This document shows, piece by piece, positions 16,593 to 26,507 of a stretch of 64,000 nucleotides of DNA (positions within the stretch are counted from its first letter, which is position 1; the number at the start of each line of letters is the position of its first letter). Under the pieces are notes generated by a model. The model had not been told where the DNA came from. It searched no databases and saw only the letters and a list, made by a program, of their open reading frames with translations. Location of the stretch: positions 62,001-126,000 of the forward strand of contig JAPQLC010000005.1 in the NCBI GenBank assembly GCA_030826945.1, written 5' to 3'. The position numbers and the translations under genes were made by a program. This DNA is from Candidatus Thiobius zoothamnicola. Its GTDB lineage: Bacteria; Pseudomonadota; Gammaproteobacteria; Chromatiales; Chromatiaceae.

Positions 16593-17161
16593 TGCGTTTC
16601 CTGTGTGGTTAAACGTTTAATGGATTGAATCAGGATAGGAGGCGTCGGCACATCGGCGCGTCCAGCCCGGAAATGCGTTTTACTGGCGGCGATTTTATCG
16701 ACAACGTCCATACCCTGAGTGACTTTGCCAAACACGGCATAGCCCCAGCCATCAAAGCTTGGGTAATCCAGATTCGGGTTGTTCCGGTGATTGATAAAGA
16801 ATTGCGCCGTGGCGGAATGCGGACGGTTAGTGCGCGCCATGGCGATGCTGCCGCGCGCATTTTTCAACCCATTGGCGGCTTCATTTTCAACCGGATCATG
16901 CGTGTTTTTCTTTTTCAAATCTGGCGTCAGGCCGCCGCCTTGAATCATGAAATTTTTAATCACGCGATGGAAAACTGTGCCATTGTAAAAACCCTCATCC
17001 ACGTAGCGGAGGAAATTGGCGACTGTTTTCGGCGCTTTTTCCTGATTCAACACCAAGGTGATATCGCCTTGATTCGTACTGATGAGAACAGCGGGTTGAG
17101 AGGCCAGGGCCGCACCCGTGAGGCAGACCGCCAATAAAGCGATGTAAAAGAATTGCCGCAT
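16589..17161 (-). CDS. ppiA: Exported cyclophilin-type peptidyl-prolyl isomerase
   Basis: A 190-residue cyclophilin with an N-terminal signal peptide (MRQFFYIALLAVCLTGAALA, cleavage near residue 20). It carries FHRVIKNFMIQGGGL, ARGSIAMARTN and TAQFFINH. It should assist folding of periplasmic proteins. It is followed by ppiB with an ATGA overlap and diverges from cysS across 90 bases. Confidence 0.94.
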   Translation of the reverse strand: MRQFFYIALLAVCLTGAALASQPAVLISTNQGDITLVLNQEKAPKTVANFLRYVDEGFYNGTVFHRVIKNFMIQGGGLTPDLKKKNTHDPVENEAANGLKNARGSIAMARTNRPHSATAQFFINHRNNPNLDYPSFDGWGYAVFGKVTQGMDVVDKIAASKTHFRAGRADVPTPPILIQSIKRLTTQETQ

Positions 17162-17251
17162 GTGGTTTTCCTATGGAAATCGGGAAGGGTTTTGAATCTT
17201 GGTCATGAATCACTAGAATAACCCACTTTTGTTACTGGCGGCTTTATCTTC

Positions 17252-18622
17252 ATGCTCAAACTGCACAATGATTTATCGGGTAAAAAAGAGGTTTTCACGC
17301 CATTACAGGCGGGCAAGGTCAATTTATATGTCTGCGGTATGACCGTCTATGATTTATGCCATCTTGGTCATGCCCGGGTCATGGTGGCGTTTGATGTGGT
17401 GTATCGTTACCTGCAAACATTGGGCTATGAAGTGACTTACATCCGCAATATCACGGATATTGATGACAAAATCATTCGGCGCGCCAATGAGCAGGGCGAA
17501 CCTTTTGAACAACTGACCGAACGTTTTATTCAGGCAATGCATGAGGATGCTGACGCATTAGGTGTGTTGCGCCCAACGGTTGAGCCAAAAGCGACAGATC
17601 ATATTGCGCAAATCATTGCGATGGTGGAACGCCTGATTAAGCGTGGCCATGCGTATGTTGTTGATAATGGCGATGTGTATTATCAGGTCGCCAGTTTTCC
17701 TGATTATGGGAAATTATCTGGCAAATCGATTGACGATTTAAAAGCCGGGGCGCGTGTTGAACCCGGTGAGTTAAAGCGTGACCCGCTGGATTTTGCTTTG
17801 TGGAAATCCGCCAAGCCGGATGAACCTTATTGGCCCTCGCCCTGGGGCAATGGTCGGCCTGGTTGGCATATCGAATGTTCTGCCATGTCCACCCAGGCAT
17901 TGGGTGATTCATTTGATATTCACGGCGGCGGCGCGGATTTGTTGTTTCCGCATCACGAAAATGAAATCGCCCAGTCTGAGGGCGCGACGGGCCATCCCTT
18001 TGTGAAATATTGGATGCACAATGGTTTTGTACGTATCAATGATGAAAAGATGTCCAAATCATTGGGCAACTTTTTTACGGTGCGCGAGGTGCTGGCGCGT
18101 TATCGTGCGGAAGAGGTGCGTTATTTCATTTTGACCAGCCATTATCGCAGCCCACTGAATTACAGTGATGAACAGCTTGATAATGCGCGCGGCGCTTTGA
18201 CCCGTTTTTATACGGCGATGCGTGGCTTGCCGAGCGCCCAACCCGTTGACGATACGCCATTCAAGCAAAAATTTGATGCGGCGATGTCAGATGACTTCAA
18301 TACGCCGGAGGCGCTCGCCGCGATGTTTGCATTGGCACGCGAAATCAACCGGTTGCGCCAGGAAGATATAGGGCGCGCAGCGGCGCTCGCGGCGGCGCTG
18401 AAGCAAATGGGCGCTATTCTGGGCATTCTGCAGGATGACCCAGAAAGTTATCTGCGGGGCGACATGGTAGACGACGAAGCCATTGATGCGCTGATCGCTC
18501 AACGAACCGCCGCAAAAGCCAATAAAAACTGGGCTGAAGCGGACCGTCTGCGTGACCAGTTGCAAGGGATGAATATTCTGTTGGAAGACAGCCCGGCGGG
18601 TACTACTTGGCGGCGTGGCTAA
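17252..18622 (+). CDS. cysS: Cysteinyl-tRNA synthetase
   Basis: A 456-residue class I synthetase. Visible are the zinc ligand and HIGH-like region [17 protein letters not shown], the second zinc region [19 protein letters not shown] and the KMSKS loop ([11 protein letters not shown]). The C-terminal DALR-type anticodon-binding part runs from about residue 310. It charges tRNA-Cys. Pairing with a divergent cyclophilin gene is common in gammaproteobacteria. Its stop overlaps the next start by one base. Confidence 0.98.
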   Translation: MLKLHNDLSGKKEVFTPLQAGKVNLYVCGMTVYDLCHLGHARVMVAFDVVYRYLQTLGYEVTYIRNITDIDDKIIRRANEQGEPFEQLTERFIQAMHEDADALGVLRPTVEPKATDHIAQIIAMVERLIKRGHAYVVDNGDVYYQVASFPDYGKLSGKSIDDLKAGARVEPGELKRDPLDFALWKSAKPDEPYWPSPWGNGRPGWHIECSAMSTQALGDSFDIHGGGADLLFPHHENEIAQSEGATGHPFVKYWMHNGFVRINDEKMSKSLGNFFTVREVLARYRAEEVRYFILTSHYRSPLNYSDEQLDNARGALTRFYTAMRGLPSAQPVDDTPFKQKFDAAMSDDFNTPEALAAMFALAREINRLRQEDIGRAAALAAALKQMGAILGILQDDPESYLRGDMVDDEAIDALIAQRTAAKANKNWAEADRLRDQLQGMNILLEDSPAGTTWRRG

Positions 18623-18969
18623 TGGCTAAACCGCTCCATAAAATCCAACAACGCGTTTTCAAGGTATTTTATCGGGATGAATTGAATGGGCAGGCGGTTG
18701 CCTCAACGAATCCTCAATCCATGTTGCTCATGAATATTCCTGAATTGGCGGAGCGCATTTTGCAGCATGCGGACAGCTTCATCGGCATTATTGATACTAA
18801 CGATACGATATTGCAGTTGTATCTGGATGGTGAGGATCAAGTGATGTTGGAAATGATTTTCCCCAATGCGGTGGAAGGCCATGTCGAGCCGTATGCCTAC
18901 CAGGACGCATTAGGTAAAATTAACGGTTTACCGGCTCAATTCAGTCTTGCCTGGTTGCTTCAGGGATAA
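18622..18969 (+). CDS. Uncharacterised 115-residue protein between cysS and a Nif3 gene
   Basis: The start [16 protein letters not shown] lies at a TAATG overlap with cysS, and its stop overlaps the next gene in the same way, so the three genes are translationally linked. I do not recognise the family. The protein is soluble, with no signal peptide, and has an acidic strand-rich middle (IIDTNDTILQLYLDGEDQ). Its tight packing suggests a real gene. Confidence 0.75.
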   Translation: MAKPLHKIQQRVFKVFYRDELNGQAVASTNPQSMLLMNIPELAERILQHADSFIGIIDTNDTILQLYLDGEDQVMLEMIFPNAVEGHVEPYAYQDALGKINGLPAQFSLAWLLQG

Positions 18970-19718
18970 TGCGCATGGCCTTGTTACAAGATATTGCGAT
19001 GTATTGCGACCAACGTTTGGCAATTGATCAATTTAAAGATTATTGTCCAAACGGTTTGCAGGTTGAAGCGGGGACTGACGTGCAGAAAATCATTTCTGGC
19101 GTCACCGCGAGTCTGGCTTTGATTGAGGCAGCGATTGCGCAGCATGCTGATCTGTTACTCGTTCATCATGGCTATTTCTGGAAAAATGAGGCCGCGCCGC
19201 TGATTGGCATGAAAGGTCGGCGGATTCAGCAGTTGATGAAAGCGAATATCAGCTTACTGGCTTATCATCTGCCTTTGGATGCACATCCTGAATTGGGTAA
19301 CAATGCGCGTTTAGGACGACTACTGGGGTTGCGCGGCAAGCCCATTGCACATGAATCATTGATTTGGGGCGCTGATTTGGATCAGTTTATGTCAGCCCAG
19401 GCTTTGGCGGATTTATTACATGCGAAACTGGGTAGAACGCCAATCGTAATTGATGCGTCATCGAATATTCAACGTGTCGCCTGGTGTACAGGTGCGGCGC
19501 AAAGTGCCATTACGCAAGCGGCAATGGCTGGTTATGATGCGTTTATCAGCGGTGAGATTTCGGAACAAACCCTGCATCAGGCTCATGAGTTAGGCATCAG
19601 CTATTTTGCGGCAGGCCATCATGCAACAGAAAAATATGGTGTCCAAGCACTGGGCGATGAGGTGGCAGGGCATTTCGCCATAGAGCATAAATTTATTGAT
19701 TTTCCCAATCCTGCGTGA
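18969..19718 (+). CDS. Nif3-like dinuclear metal-centre protein
   Basis: A 249-residue NIF3/YbgI-family protein. Metal-ligand regions are LLVHHGYFW, AYHLPLDAHPELGNNARLG and, near the C-terminus, AAGHHATEKYGVQAL. Family members form hexameric rings with a di-metal site; they are often annotated GTP cyclohydrolase 1 type 2 homolog, but a physiological reaction is not settled. The start overlaps the upstream stop by one base. Confidence 0.93.
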   Translation: MRMALLQDIAMYCDQRLAIDQFKDYCPNGLQVEAGTDVQKIISGVTASLALIEAAIAQHADLLLVHHGYFWKNEAAPLIGMKGRRIQQLMKANISLLAYHLPLDAHPELGNNARLGRLLGLRGKPIAHESLIWGADLDQFMSAQALADLLHAKLGRTPIVIDASSNIQRVAWCTGAAQSAITQAAMAGYDAFISGEISEQTLHQAHELGISYFAAGHHATEKYGVQALGDEVAGHFAIEHKFIDFPNPA

Positions 19719-19912
19719 AGTTTGTTGATGGAAATGCTGCCAGAAAAACGCAGCCATAAGCAAATCTCGTCATGTGATATAAAAAGACCTTTCTTGACCA
19801 GGATAAGGCCTTATAAGAAAATCACCTGCTGTTTCTTATCGTTATTTAAGAATATTCTTCACATCAAATCACGACCCAGCTGTGGTTTTGGCTGGATCAA
19901 GAGGAGTCACGC

Positions 19913-20506
19913 ATGAGTTCAGATGGCGTAGATCTGAAAAAACGCCGCTTCCTGACCGCCACAACGGCTGTGGTAGGCGCAGTCGGCGGTGTTTTTGCAG
20001 TCGTTCCCTTCATTAAAAACTGGAATCCATCTCAGCGCGCGCGCGCAGCCGGCGCACCCGAGGAAGCGGATATCAGTGGTTTGGCCGAAGGTGCATTAAT
20101 GCGGGTCAAGTGGCGTGGCAAGGTTTGCTGGGTCGTACATCGCTCCAAGCAGCAATTAGCGGACTTGGAAAGCCTTGACGGTATATTGGCTGATCCGGAT
20201 TCAGCCGTTCCCCAACAGCCGTCCTATTGCACCAATAAACATCGATCAATTAAACCTCAATATCTGGTCGCGATTGGTATCTGCACTCATTTGGGATGCT
20301 CACCGACCTATCGCCCAGAGATCGCTCCGGCTGATATGGGAGCGGATTGGAAAGGTGGTTTCTATTGTCCTTGCCATGGATCCAAGTTCGATCTTGCAGG
20401 CCGGGTCTATTCAGGCGTGCCTGCGCCAACCAACTTAGAGATTCCACCACATCAATATGTGGCCGATGATGTGATTCTGATCGGCGTCGATGGGGGTAAC
20501 GCATGA
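19913..20506 (+). CDS. petA: Ubiquinol-cytochrome c reductase iron-sulfur (Rieske) subunit
   Basis: A 197-residue protein with a Tat-like N-terminus (KKRRFLTATTAVVGAVGG) that also serves as its membrane anchor. The Rieske cluster motifs are CTHLGC and CPCHGS. It takes electrons from ubiquinol in the bc1 complex and passes them to cytochrome c1. GAGGAG lies about seven bases before the start. First of petABC; the 194-base gap upstream holds the probable promoter. Confidence 0.98.
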   Translation: MSSDGVDLKKRRFLTATTAVVGAVGGVFAVVPFIKNWNPSQRARAAGAPEEADISGLAEGALMRVKWRGKVCWVVHRSKQQLADLESLDGILADPDSAVPQQPSYCTNKHRSIKPQYLVAIGICTHLGCSPTYRPEIAPADMGADWKGGFYCPCHGSKFDLAGRVYSGVPAPTNLEIPPHQYVADDVILIGVDGGNA

Positions 20507-21735
20507 GCTTTATGAATTGGATTGACGCACGTTTTCCAGCGACCAGCACCTGGAACGAGCATTTGGCGGAATATTATGCGCCGAAAAATTTTAATTTCTG
20601 GTACTTCTTCGGTTCTCTGGCTTTATTGGTCTTAGTCAACCAGATTGTCACTGGCGTATGGTTGGCGATGGCTTACAAGCCTTCAGCGGCGGAAGCCTTC
20701 GCTTCTGTTGAATACATCATGCGTGATATGGATTATGGCTGGCTGATCCGTTATATGCATTCAACGGGCGCATCCGCCTTTTTCCTGGTGGTCTACCTGC
20801 ATATGTTCCGTGGTTTGATTTATGGTTCTTACCGTAATCCGCGCGAACTGATCTGGATCATCGGCTTGTTTATTTATCTGGCGATGATGGCGACAGCTTT
20901 CTTCGGTTACTTGTTGCCTTGGGGCCAAATGTCCTATTGGGGCGCCCAGGTTATCGTCAACTTGTTCGCCGCCGTGCCTTTTGTCGGCGAAGAATTGTCA
21001 GTATGGATACGCGGCGACTATGTCATCTCTGACGCCACCCTGAACCGCTTCTTCGCGTTACATTTCCTGTTGCCTTTCGTGCTGGCTGCCTTAGTGTTCA
21101 TTCACATCGTAGCACTGCATAAAGTCGGCTCCAATAACCCGGATGGCATCGAAATCAAAAAGAATAAGGATGAAAACGGCATTCCCAAAGACGGCATTCC
21201 GTTCCACCCTTACTACACCGTCAAGGATATTTTTGGCGTTGGCGTATTTTTGATCTTTTTCGCCGCCGTGATCTTTTTCTGGCCTGATTTTGGTGGTTTG
21301 TTCCTGGAGCCGCCTAACTTTGAACCGGCGAATCCATTGAAAACACCAGAACATATCGCACCGGTTTGGTATTTCACTCCGTTCTATGCCATGTTGCGTG
21401 CAGTGCCGCCAATGTTCGGTTCGCAATTCCCCGGCGTTATCGTGATGTTCGCATCAATCCTGATCCTGTTCGCTTTACCTTGGTTGGATCGTAGCCCGGT
21501 TAAATCCGTTCGTTATAAAGGCATGCTGTTCAAGGCGGCGGTCGCTATCTTCGTGGTCAGCTTCATTTTCTTGGGTTATTTGGGCATGGTTGCGTCAACC
21601 AAGGTCATTTTGGGCTTTACCGCCACATTCTGGGCGCAATTGTTCACGGCGGTGTATTTTCTGTTCTTTTTGTTGATGCCTTGGTATTCCGTCCTGGATA
21701 AAACCAAGCCTGTGCCAGAGAGGGTCACACAATGA
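20503..21735 (+). CDS. petB: Cytochrome b of the bc1 complex
   Basis: A 410-residue membrane protein with eight or so helices. Haem-ligand histidines are seen in HSTGASAFFLVVYLHMFRG and HFLLPFVLAALVFIHIVALH. The quinol-site PEWY motif is PVWY here (APVWYFTPFYAMLRAVP), a variant known in gammaproteobacteria. It overlaps petA by four bases and petC by four. Confidence 0.98.
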   Translation: MSFMNWIDARFPATSTWNEHLAEYYAPKNFNFWYFFGSLALLVLVNQIVTGVWLAMAYKPSAAEAFASVEYIMRDMDYGWLIRYMHSTGASAFFLVVYLHMFRGLIYGSYRNPRELIWIIGLFIYLAMMATAFFGYLLPWGQMSYWGAQVIVNLFAAVPFVGEELSVWIRGDYVISDATLNRFFALHFLLPFVLAALVFIHIVALHKVGSNNPDGIEIKKNKDENGIPKDGIPFHPYYTVKDIFGVGVFLIFFAAVIFFWPDFGGLFLEPPNFEPANPLKTPEHIAPVWYFTPFYAMLRAVPPMFGSQFPGVIVMFASILILFALPWLDRSPVKSVRYKGMLFKAAVAIFVVSFIFLGYLGMVASTKVILGFTATFWAQLFTAVYFLFFLLMPWYSVLDKTKPVPERVTQ

Positions 21736-22547
21736 AAAAGTTGTTTGCACTGATCACTTTCATCGCGTTGACCCCAATCACAGCATGGTCGGCGGGAGGT
21801 CCTTCCGTTGCATTGGAGCAAGCCAATATCGACTTGAACAACCATGCCGCTATCCAACGTGGTGCCAAGTATTTCGTCAATTACTGCATGGGATGCCATT
21901 CAGCGAAATACGTGCGTTACCAGTTGATGGAGAAAGTGGGTTTGACCACTGAACAGATTAAAAACAATCTGATTTTCGATGGTGGCAAGGTTGGTGGTCT
22001 GATGACCAATGCCATGCCAGAGAAAGATGCGGCTGAATGGTTTGGCGGTCCGGCACCGGACTTGACCTTGACGTCACGCATCAGAGGCGGCGAAGACTGG
22101 ATTTACAGTTATCTGAAAAGCTTTTATACCGATCCATCACGCCCGATGGGAGTGAATAACACGGTCTTTAAGAACGTTGGTATGCCGAATGTGCTATGGG
22201 AATTGGAAGGCATCAAAGAACCCGTTTATCACTATGCAGTGATACATGATGGTCATACAGAAAAAGTTTTTGACCATGAGGAAGATGCCAAGAATTATAT
22301 TCGTGAGCATGGCAAAGGCTATAAACTGGAGAAGGTCGTCGATCATCTGGAGATCACTCGACCGGGACAATTAACCTCGACCGAGTTTGACCAAGTGGCG
22401 CGTGACTTGGCGACTTACCTGACTTACATTGCAGAACCGATGAAGTTGGAACGTCATAGTCTCGGATTATGGGTCATCCTTTTCCTCACGGTATTCACTA
22501 TCCTGGCGTATATGACCAAGAAGGAATGGTGGAAGGCTATTCACTAA
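21732..22547 (+). CDS. petC: Cytochrome c1 of the bc1 complex
   Basis: A 271-residue protein with a signal peptide (MKKLFALITFIALTPITAWS), one haem c site CMGCH, the later Met-ligand region (NAMPEKDAAEWFGGPAPDL), and a C-terminal membrane anchor (LWVILFLTVFTILAYMTKKEWW). It hands electrons to soluble cytochrome c. It is somewhat long; a charged stretch around residues 170-205 (HDGHTEKVFDHEEDAKNYI) seems to be an insertion before the conserved QVARDLATYL. A 263-base gap without recognisable features follows. Confidence 0.97.
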   Translation: MKKLFALITFIALTPITAWSAGGPSVALEQANIDLNNHAAIQRGAKYFVNYCMGCHSAKYVRYQLMEKVGLTTEQIKNNLIFDGGKVGGLMTNAMPEKDAAEWFGGPAPDLTLTSRIRGGEDWIYSYLKSFYTDPSRPMGVNNTVFKNVGMPNVLWELEGIKEPVYHYAVIHDGHTEKVFDHEEDAKNYIREHGKGYKLEKVVDHLEITRPGQLTSTEFDQVARDLATYLTYIAEPMKLERHSLGLWVILFLTVFTILAYMTKKEWWKAIH

Positions 22548-22810
22548 ATCGGCTTTCTACTTTTTGCCTGGGCGGCGCAAGGATGCGCCATCAGGCTATA
22601 ACTTAGTTAGCCACCTTCACTATTGCGTTCGCTATAGCGCATTACCTTAGCCCGTGAATATTTCAATAGACTTTTCCAATCTTTACTCCCACGTAAAATA
22701 ACCCCGAACTCCTTCCTTTTGCATAGGTCTGAATAATCGGTTAGCGTTTGATGCTTCTAATGAAACACAATCATTAGCCTCAGGTCAAAACAACGGATTC
22801 ACTCATCACT

Positions 22811-23551
22811 ATGCCATCAAACATTTTTCAATTTTCCTCTCCGGCCACTTTTTACCCGCTGGCAGGCCGTTTGGTGCCATGGTTTTCAGTCATCGCCATT
22901 ATCCTGATCGCCGTTGGCTTATACATGAGCTTTTTCGTCGCACCCACGGATTATAAGCAGGGCGAAGGTTACCGCATTATTTTCGTGCATGTACCTGCCG
23001 CCTGGATGTCCATGTTAATTTATTTGGTGATGGCTGGCTGGAGTATTGTTGGTTTGGTTTTTAATGCCCGTTTATCCGCCATGATGGCGCAGGCGTTGGC
23101 GCCAACGGGCGCCATGTTTACCTTTGTCGCACTGTGGACCGGCGCTTTTTGGGGCAAACCCATGTGGGGAACCTGGTGGGTGTGGGATGCGCGTATCACT
23201 TCTGAATTGATTCTGTTGTTTTTGTATTTGGGCTATATCGCTTTGATTGGTTCAATTGATGACCGCCGCCGGGGTGATCGCGCGGGTGCTATTTTATTAT
23301 TGGTCGGCGTTGTCAATATCCCCATCATCTATTTCTCGGTGGAATGGTGGAATACCTTGCATCAGGGGTCCACAATCAAGATGAATGCGCAAACCATTAT
23401 GGATGAAACCATGCTGGTCACCATGTTGATCATGGCTTGCGGTTTTTGGGCGTATTCGATTGCAGTTGCACTCATTCGCGTGCGACAAATCATTTTGCAG
23501 CGCGAGCATCATGCCAGTTGGGTGCGGGAAATCATTGGAGATCAAGCATGA
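22811..23551 (+). CDS. ccmC: Haem exporter permease CcmC
   Basis: A 246-residue membrane protein with about six helices, the tryptophan-rich WGTWWVWDARIT motif and flanking haem-ligand histidines (HVPAAWMS and WNTLHQGST). CcmC loads haem onto CcmE in System I cytochrome c maturation. The usual ccmA and ccmB genes are not directly upstream; the gap after petC holds no gene. ccmD starts in a four-base overlap with its stop. Confidence 0.96.
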   Translation: MPSNIFQFSSPATFYPLAGRLVPWFSVIAIILIAVGLYMSFFVAPTDYKQGEGYRIIFVHVPAAWMSMLIYLVMAGWSIVGLVFNARLSAMMAQALAPTGAMFTFVALWTGAFWGKPMWGTWWVWDARITSELILLFLYLGYIALIGSIDDRRRGDRAGAILLLVGVVNIPIIYFSVEWWNTLHQGSTIKMNAQTIMDETMLVTMLIMACGFWAYSIAVALIRVRQIILQREHHASWVREIIGDQA

Positions 23552-23715
23552 CGTTCAGTGAATGGTTTGATATGGGGGGTTATGCCCTCTATGTCTGGGG
23601 TTCTTTCGGCATGACCGTATTGTGTATGCTGATTGAAGTTTTGCAGTTGAAGCGCGGTGGCGAAACATTACGCCAACGGATTGCTCGCTTGAATCGATGG
23701 GAGAATGCGCAATGA
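23548..23715 (+). CDS. ccmD: CcmD, small membrane subunit of the haem exporter
   Basis: A 55-residue protein beginning MTFSEWFDMGGYALYVWGSF with one membrane helix and a basic C-terminal tail (LKRGGETLRQRIARL), the standard CcmD layout. It stabilises the CcmC-CcmE complex and helps release haem-loaded CcmE. ATGA overlaps on both sides tie it to ccmC and ccmE. Confidence 0.92.
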   Translation: MTFSEWFDMGGYALYVWGSFGMTVLCMLIEVLQLKRGGETLRQRIARLNRWENAQ

Positions 23716-24161
23716 AAGCACGTCAACAACGTTTGATGCTGATACTGATCGCTTTAGCGGCGCTTGGCTTGGCGACTTATCTGGTGCTGAATGCCTTGGG
23801 TGGCAACTTATCTTATTTCTTTTCTCCGACTGAAGTGATTGAAGGCAAGGCACCGACTGACCGCATCTTCCGGCTGGGCGGCATGGTGCAAGCGGACAGT
23901 GTGGCACGCGCTGAAGGGGATCTGACAGTTACCTTTACCGTGACCGATCACCATAAAAGCATTCCAGTCGCTTACACCGGTATTTTGCCGGATTTATTTG
24001 CTGAAGGTCAGGGCATGATCGCGCAAGGCAAAATGAATGCGGATGGCGTCTTTATCGCGGATGAAGTATTGGCCAAGCATGATGAAAACTATATGCCGCC
24101 TGAAGTGGCCGCCGCTATGGACGCGGGGCAGAAAGCAAAATTGCAATCGACCACCAATTGA
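23712..24161 (+). CDS. ccmE: Haem chaperone CcmE
   Basis: A 149-residue protein with an N-terminal membrane anchor (RLMLILIALAALGLATYLVL) and an OB-fold periplasmic domain. The haem-binding segment VLAKHDENYMPPEV contains the covalent-binding His and the downstream Tyr. It carries haem from CcmC to CcmF. Start at 23712 is fixed by the ATGA overlap with ccmD. The operon is interrupted after this gene: ccmF begins 2.4 kb later. Confidence 0.96.
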   Translation: MKARQQRLMLILIALAALGLATYLVLNALGGNLSYFFSPTEVIEGKAPTDRIFRLGGMVQADSVARAEGDLTVTFTVTDHHKSIPVAYTGILPDLFAEGQGMIAQGKMNADGVFIADEVLAKHDENYMPPEVAAAMDAGQKAKLQSTTN

Positions 24162-24200
24162 ACATGAATCAATTTGCATAAGCGAAGAGATCAATTAGAT

Positions 24201-25598
24201 ATGCATGAAATCATCTGCCCACATTGCACAAAAGCCTTCAAAATTGATGAGGCCGGATATGCAGACATCCTCAAGCAGGTTCGCGATGATGAATTTGAAC
24301 GGCAGTTGCACGAAAGGCTTGAACTGGCCGAGAAAGACAAGCGGAATGCGGTTGAACTCGCCAAAAATGCAGTCGGCAGCGAAATGCACAAAGCAGTGGC
24401 AGCCAAAGATATTGAAATCCAAACATTAAAAGCAAAACTGGAAAATGGTGACGCGGAACGGGAACTTGCTGTCACCCAAGCACTCGGCCAGATTGAGAAG
24501 GAGCGTGATGCGCTCGCCAATCAACTGAAGCAAGTAAAGCAGGATCAACAAACGGCTTCCAAACTCGCCGAGGCAAATCTTGCTAAGGAACTGCAAAAAA
24601 CAGCGGCAGCCAAAGATACGGAAATTCAAGCGCTACAGGCCAAATTGGATAAGGTTGATGTTGCACAAAAGCTCGCTATCACCGAAGCGGTTGGTGTGAT
24701 CGAAAAAGAGCGGGATGCATTAAAGAACGGTCTCAAGCAAGCCGAGTTGGAAAAACAGATTGCCGAAAAATCCCTCAAGGATAAGTACGAGACTCAAATC
24801 AAGGATCGTGATGATGCAATTGAACGCTTGCGGGATATGAAGGCGCGCCTGTCCACCAAAATGGTTGGCGAAACCCTTGAACAGCATTGCGAGACAGAAT
24901 TCAATCGTATTCGGGCGACCGCTTTTCCCAAAGCCTATTTTGAGAAAGACAATGATGTCCGTACCGGCAGTAAGGGTGACTATATTTTCCGTGATCAGAA
25001 TGAAGATGGTACGGAAATCGTTTCAATCATGTTTGAAATGAAAAGTGAAAACGACGCCACCGCCACGAAGAAAAAAAATGAGGATTTTCTCAAGGAACTG
25101 GATAAGGATCGCACGGAGAAGCAGTGTGAATACGCCGTGCTCGTATCCTTACTTGAGGCTGATAGCGAACTCTACAATACCGGGATTGTTGATGTATTTC
25201 ATCGCTATCCAAAGATGTATGTGATTCGGCCACAATTCTTCCTGCCCATGATCACGCTGTTGCGCAATGCTGCGATGAAATCGCTGGAATACAAAACCGA
25301 GCTTGCACTCGTTAAAGCACAGAACGTTGATATCACGAACTTCGAGGATAAACTCGAAACCTTCAAAACCGCTTTTGCAAAGAATTATGATCTTGCCTCC
25401 AGGCGTTTTCAAAAGGCGATTGATGAGATTGATAAGTCCATCGATCATTTACAGAAGACGAAAGACGCCTTGCTCGGAACAGATCGGAATTTGCGACTGG
25501 CGAACGACAAGGCACAAGATGTGACACTCAAGAAACTGACTTGGCGTAATCCGACGATGGCAGCGAAATTCAAGGAGATTGGCGATCAAGAGAAATGA
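24201..25598 (+). CDS. DUF2130 protein with coiled coil and PD-(D/E)XK-like domain
   Basis: A 465-residue protein beginning [15 protein letters not shown] (a short zinc-ribbon-like start). A long charged coiled coil covers residues ~30-230, and the DUF2130 domain follows. In that domain GSKGDYIF and FEMKSEND fit a D...ExK nuclease core, so nucleic-acid cleavage is plausible but unproven. Two coiled-coil segments 69 residues apart are near copies (AAKDxEIQxLxAKL ... [10 protein letters not shown]). The gene splits ccmE from ccmF and sits beside a toxin remnant, which suggests a transferred element. Its cellular role is unknown; relatives often lie near restriction or other conflict genes. Confidence 0.8.
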   Translation: MHEIICPHCTKAFKIDEAGYADILKQVRDDEFERQLHERLELAEKDKRNAVELAKNAVGSEMHKAVAAKDIEIQTLKAKLENGDAERELAVTQALGQIEKERDALANQLKQVKQDQQTASKLAEANLAKELQKTAAAKDTEIQALQAKLDKVDVAQKLAITEAVGVIEKERDALKNGLKQAELEKQIAEKSLKDKYETQIKDRDDAIERLRDMKARLSTKMVGETLEQHCETEFNRIRATAFPKAYFEKDNDVRTGSKGDYIFRDQNEDGTEIVSIMFEMKSENDATATKKKNEDFLKELDKDRTEKQCEYAVLVSLLEADSELYNTGIVDVFHRYPKMYVIRPQFFLPMITLLRNAAMKSLEYKTELALVKAQNVDITNFEDKLETFKTAFAKNYDLASRRFQKAIDEIDKSIDHLQKTKDALLGTDRNLRLANDKAQDVTLKKLTWRNPTMAAKFKEIGDQEK

Positions 25599-25605
25599 TT
25601 AGCGT

Positions 25606-25803
25606 TCAAAATGAGTCGTAATGACCACCAATGGCAAAAATATAGATGCAATCGTCATCATACTTGTATACAACGCGGTCTTTTTGACGGATTCGTCGGG
25701 ACCATAAGCCGGAGAGATGGTCAGATGGATGCATTGTCATAGATGAGTCAAAGATCATTGAAATATACCGTGCTATAACGCCTAAGAATGGACACAATGT
25801 CAC
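25606..25803 (-). pseudogene. Truncated Txe/YoeB-family toxin remnant
   Basis: The C-terminal half is clear: HLSGLWSRRIRQKDRVVYKY and IYIFAIGGHYDSF match the end of YoeB-type mRNA interferases, including the terminal His-Tyr. The N-terminal part of the fold is absent; the residues before HLSG (VIARYISMIFDSS) do not match the family well, and no YefM-like antitoxin lies next to it. It is on the opposite strand to the ccm genes. It is most likely a decayed toxin-antitoxin module left by an insertion. Confidence 0.75.
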
Positions 25804-25827
25804 TGTGATGATAACAGGCTAACCAAA

Positions 25828-26382
25828 ATGAATAAGTTGATATTCAGATTCTTGGTTTTACTTATAGGCTGTTCTACGCTAAATGCAACAGAGCTTGTTG
25901 ATATCGAGAAAGACGACTTCCATGTCATATTATCCAGTTTACTGGGGGTAAATAAAGACAGACACTCCTACATTGACAGTAAGAGCAAATCACATGCCAA
26001 TGAATTGATGCTGTTTAAGGAGCTAGAAGAAGTCTATATTCAATATATTGAGCCGCAAGACAATGGTGTATATACCGAGAAGCAATTAAAAATTATCATG
26101 TTATTTTCATTCTATGCCGTCAATAAAAACTCTGGCGCATTCAATGAATACCTCGCGACTGATTTAATGCCTATTTTTCTAGATAATCAATCAACCTTTC
26201 TAGCGCATATGCGCGAACTCCCGTTTCTCATACCCTCAGTTTGCGACAGATTAAGTGCATATTTCGGATTCGAGAACAAAGATCAATCCGGTAAAGAAGT
26301 ATTTATCGAGAAAATAAAACTTCAGATGCATGCCATCCTGACAGATAAGCAAGCCAGAAGTTGCTTGATTGAATTTGAGTAA
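25828..26382 (+). CDS. Uncharacterised exported protein within the ccm interruption
   Basis: A 184-residue protein with a signal peptide (MNKLIFRFLVLLIGCSTLNA; the LIGCS could also be a lipobox). The mature part is mainly helical with two cysteines (SVCDRLS and SCLIEFE). No family recognised. Base composition is AT-rich compared with the ccm genes, consistent with its arrival as part of the insertion between ccmE and ccmF. Confidence 0.6.
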   Translation: MNKLIFRFLVLLIGCSTLNATELVDIEKDDFHVILSSLLGVNKDRHSYIDSKSKSHANELMLFKELEEVYIQYIEPQDNGVYTEKQLKIIMLFSFYAVNKNSGAFNEYLATDLMPIFLDNQSTFLAHMRELPFLIPSVCDRLSAYFGFENKDQSGKEVFIEKIKLQMHAILTDKQARSCLIEFE

Positions 26383-26507
26383 ATTATCTGATGCGAGTTG
26401 ACCTACCCCGATTTTGCCGTGTTACGCCAATGGTATTATGCAGGGTAGGGGATAGCTCTATGACAACATAACCTAACAAACCATTTCAAAAAATGGAGGA
26501 ACCCATC

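Noticed and set aside
16625-17137. 170-codon open frame opposite ppiA
   Set aside because: Shadow of the cyclophilin gene, without start signals or recognisable domains.
22548-22810. Search for ccmA or ccmB remnants between petC and ccmC
   Set aside because: No frame of sufficient length and no ABC motif; treated as noncoding.
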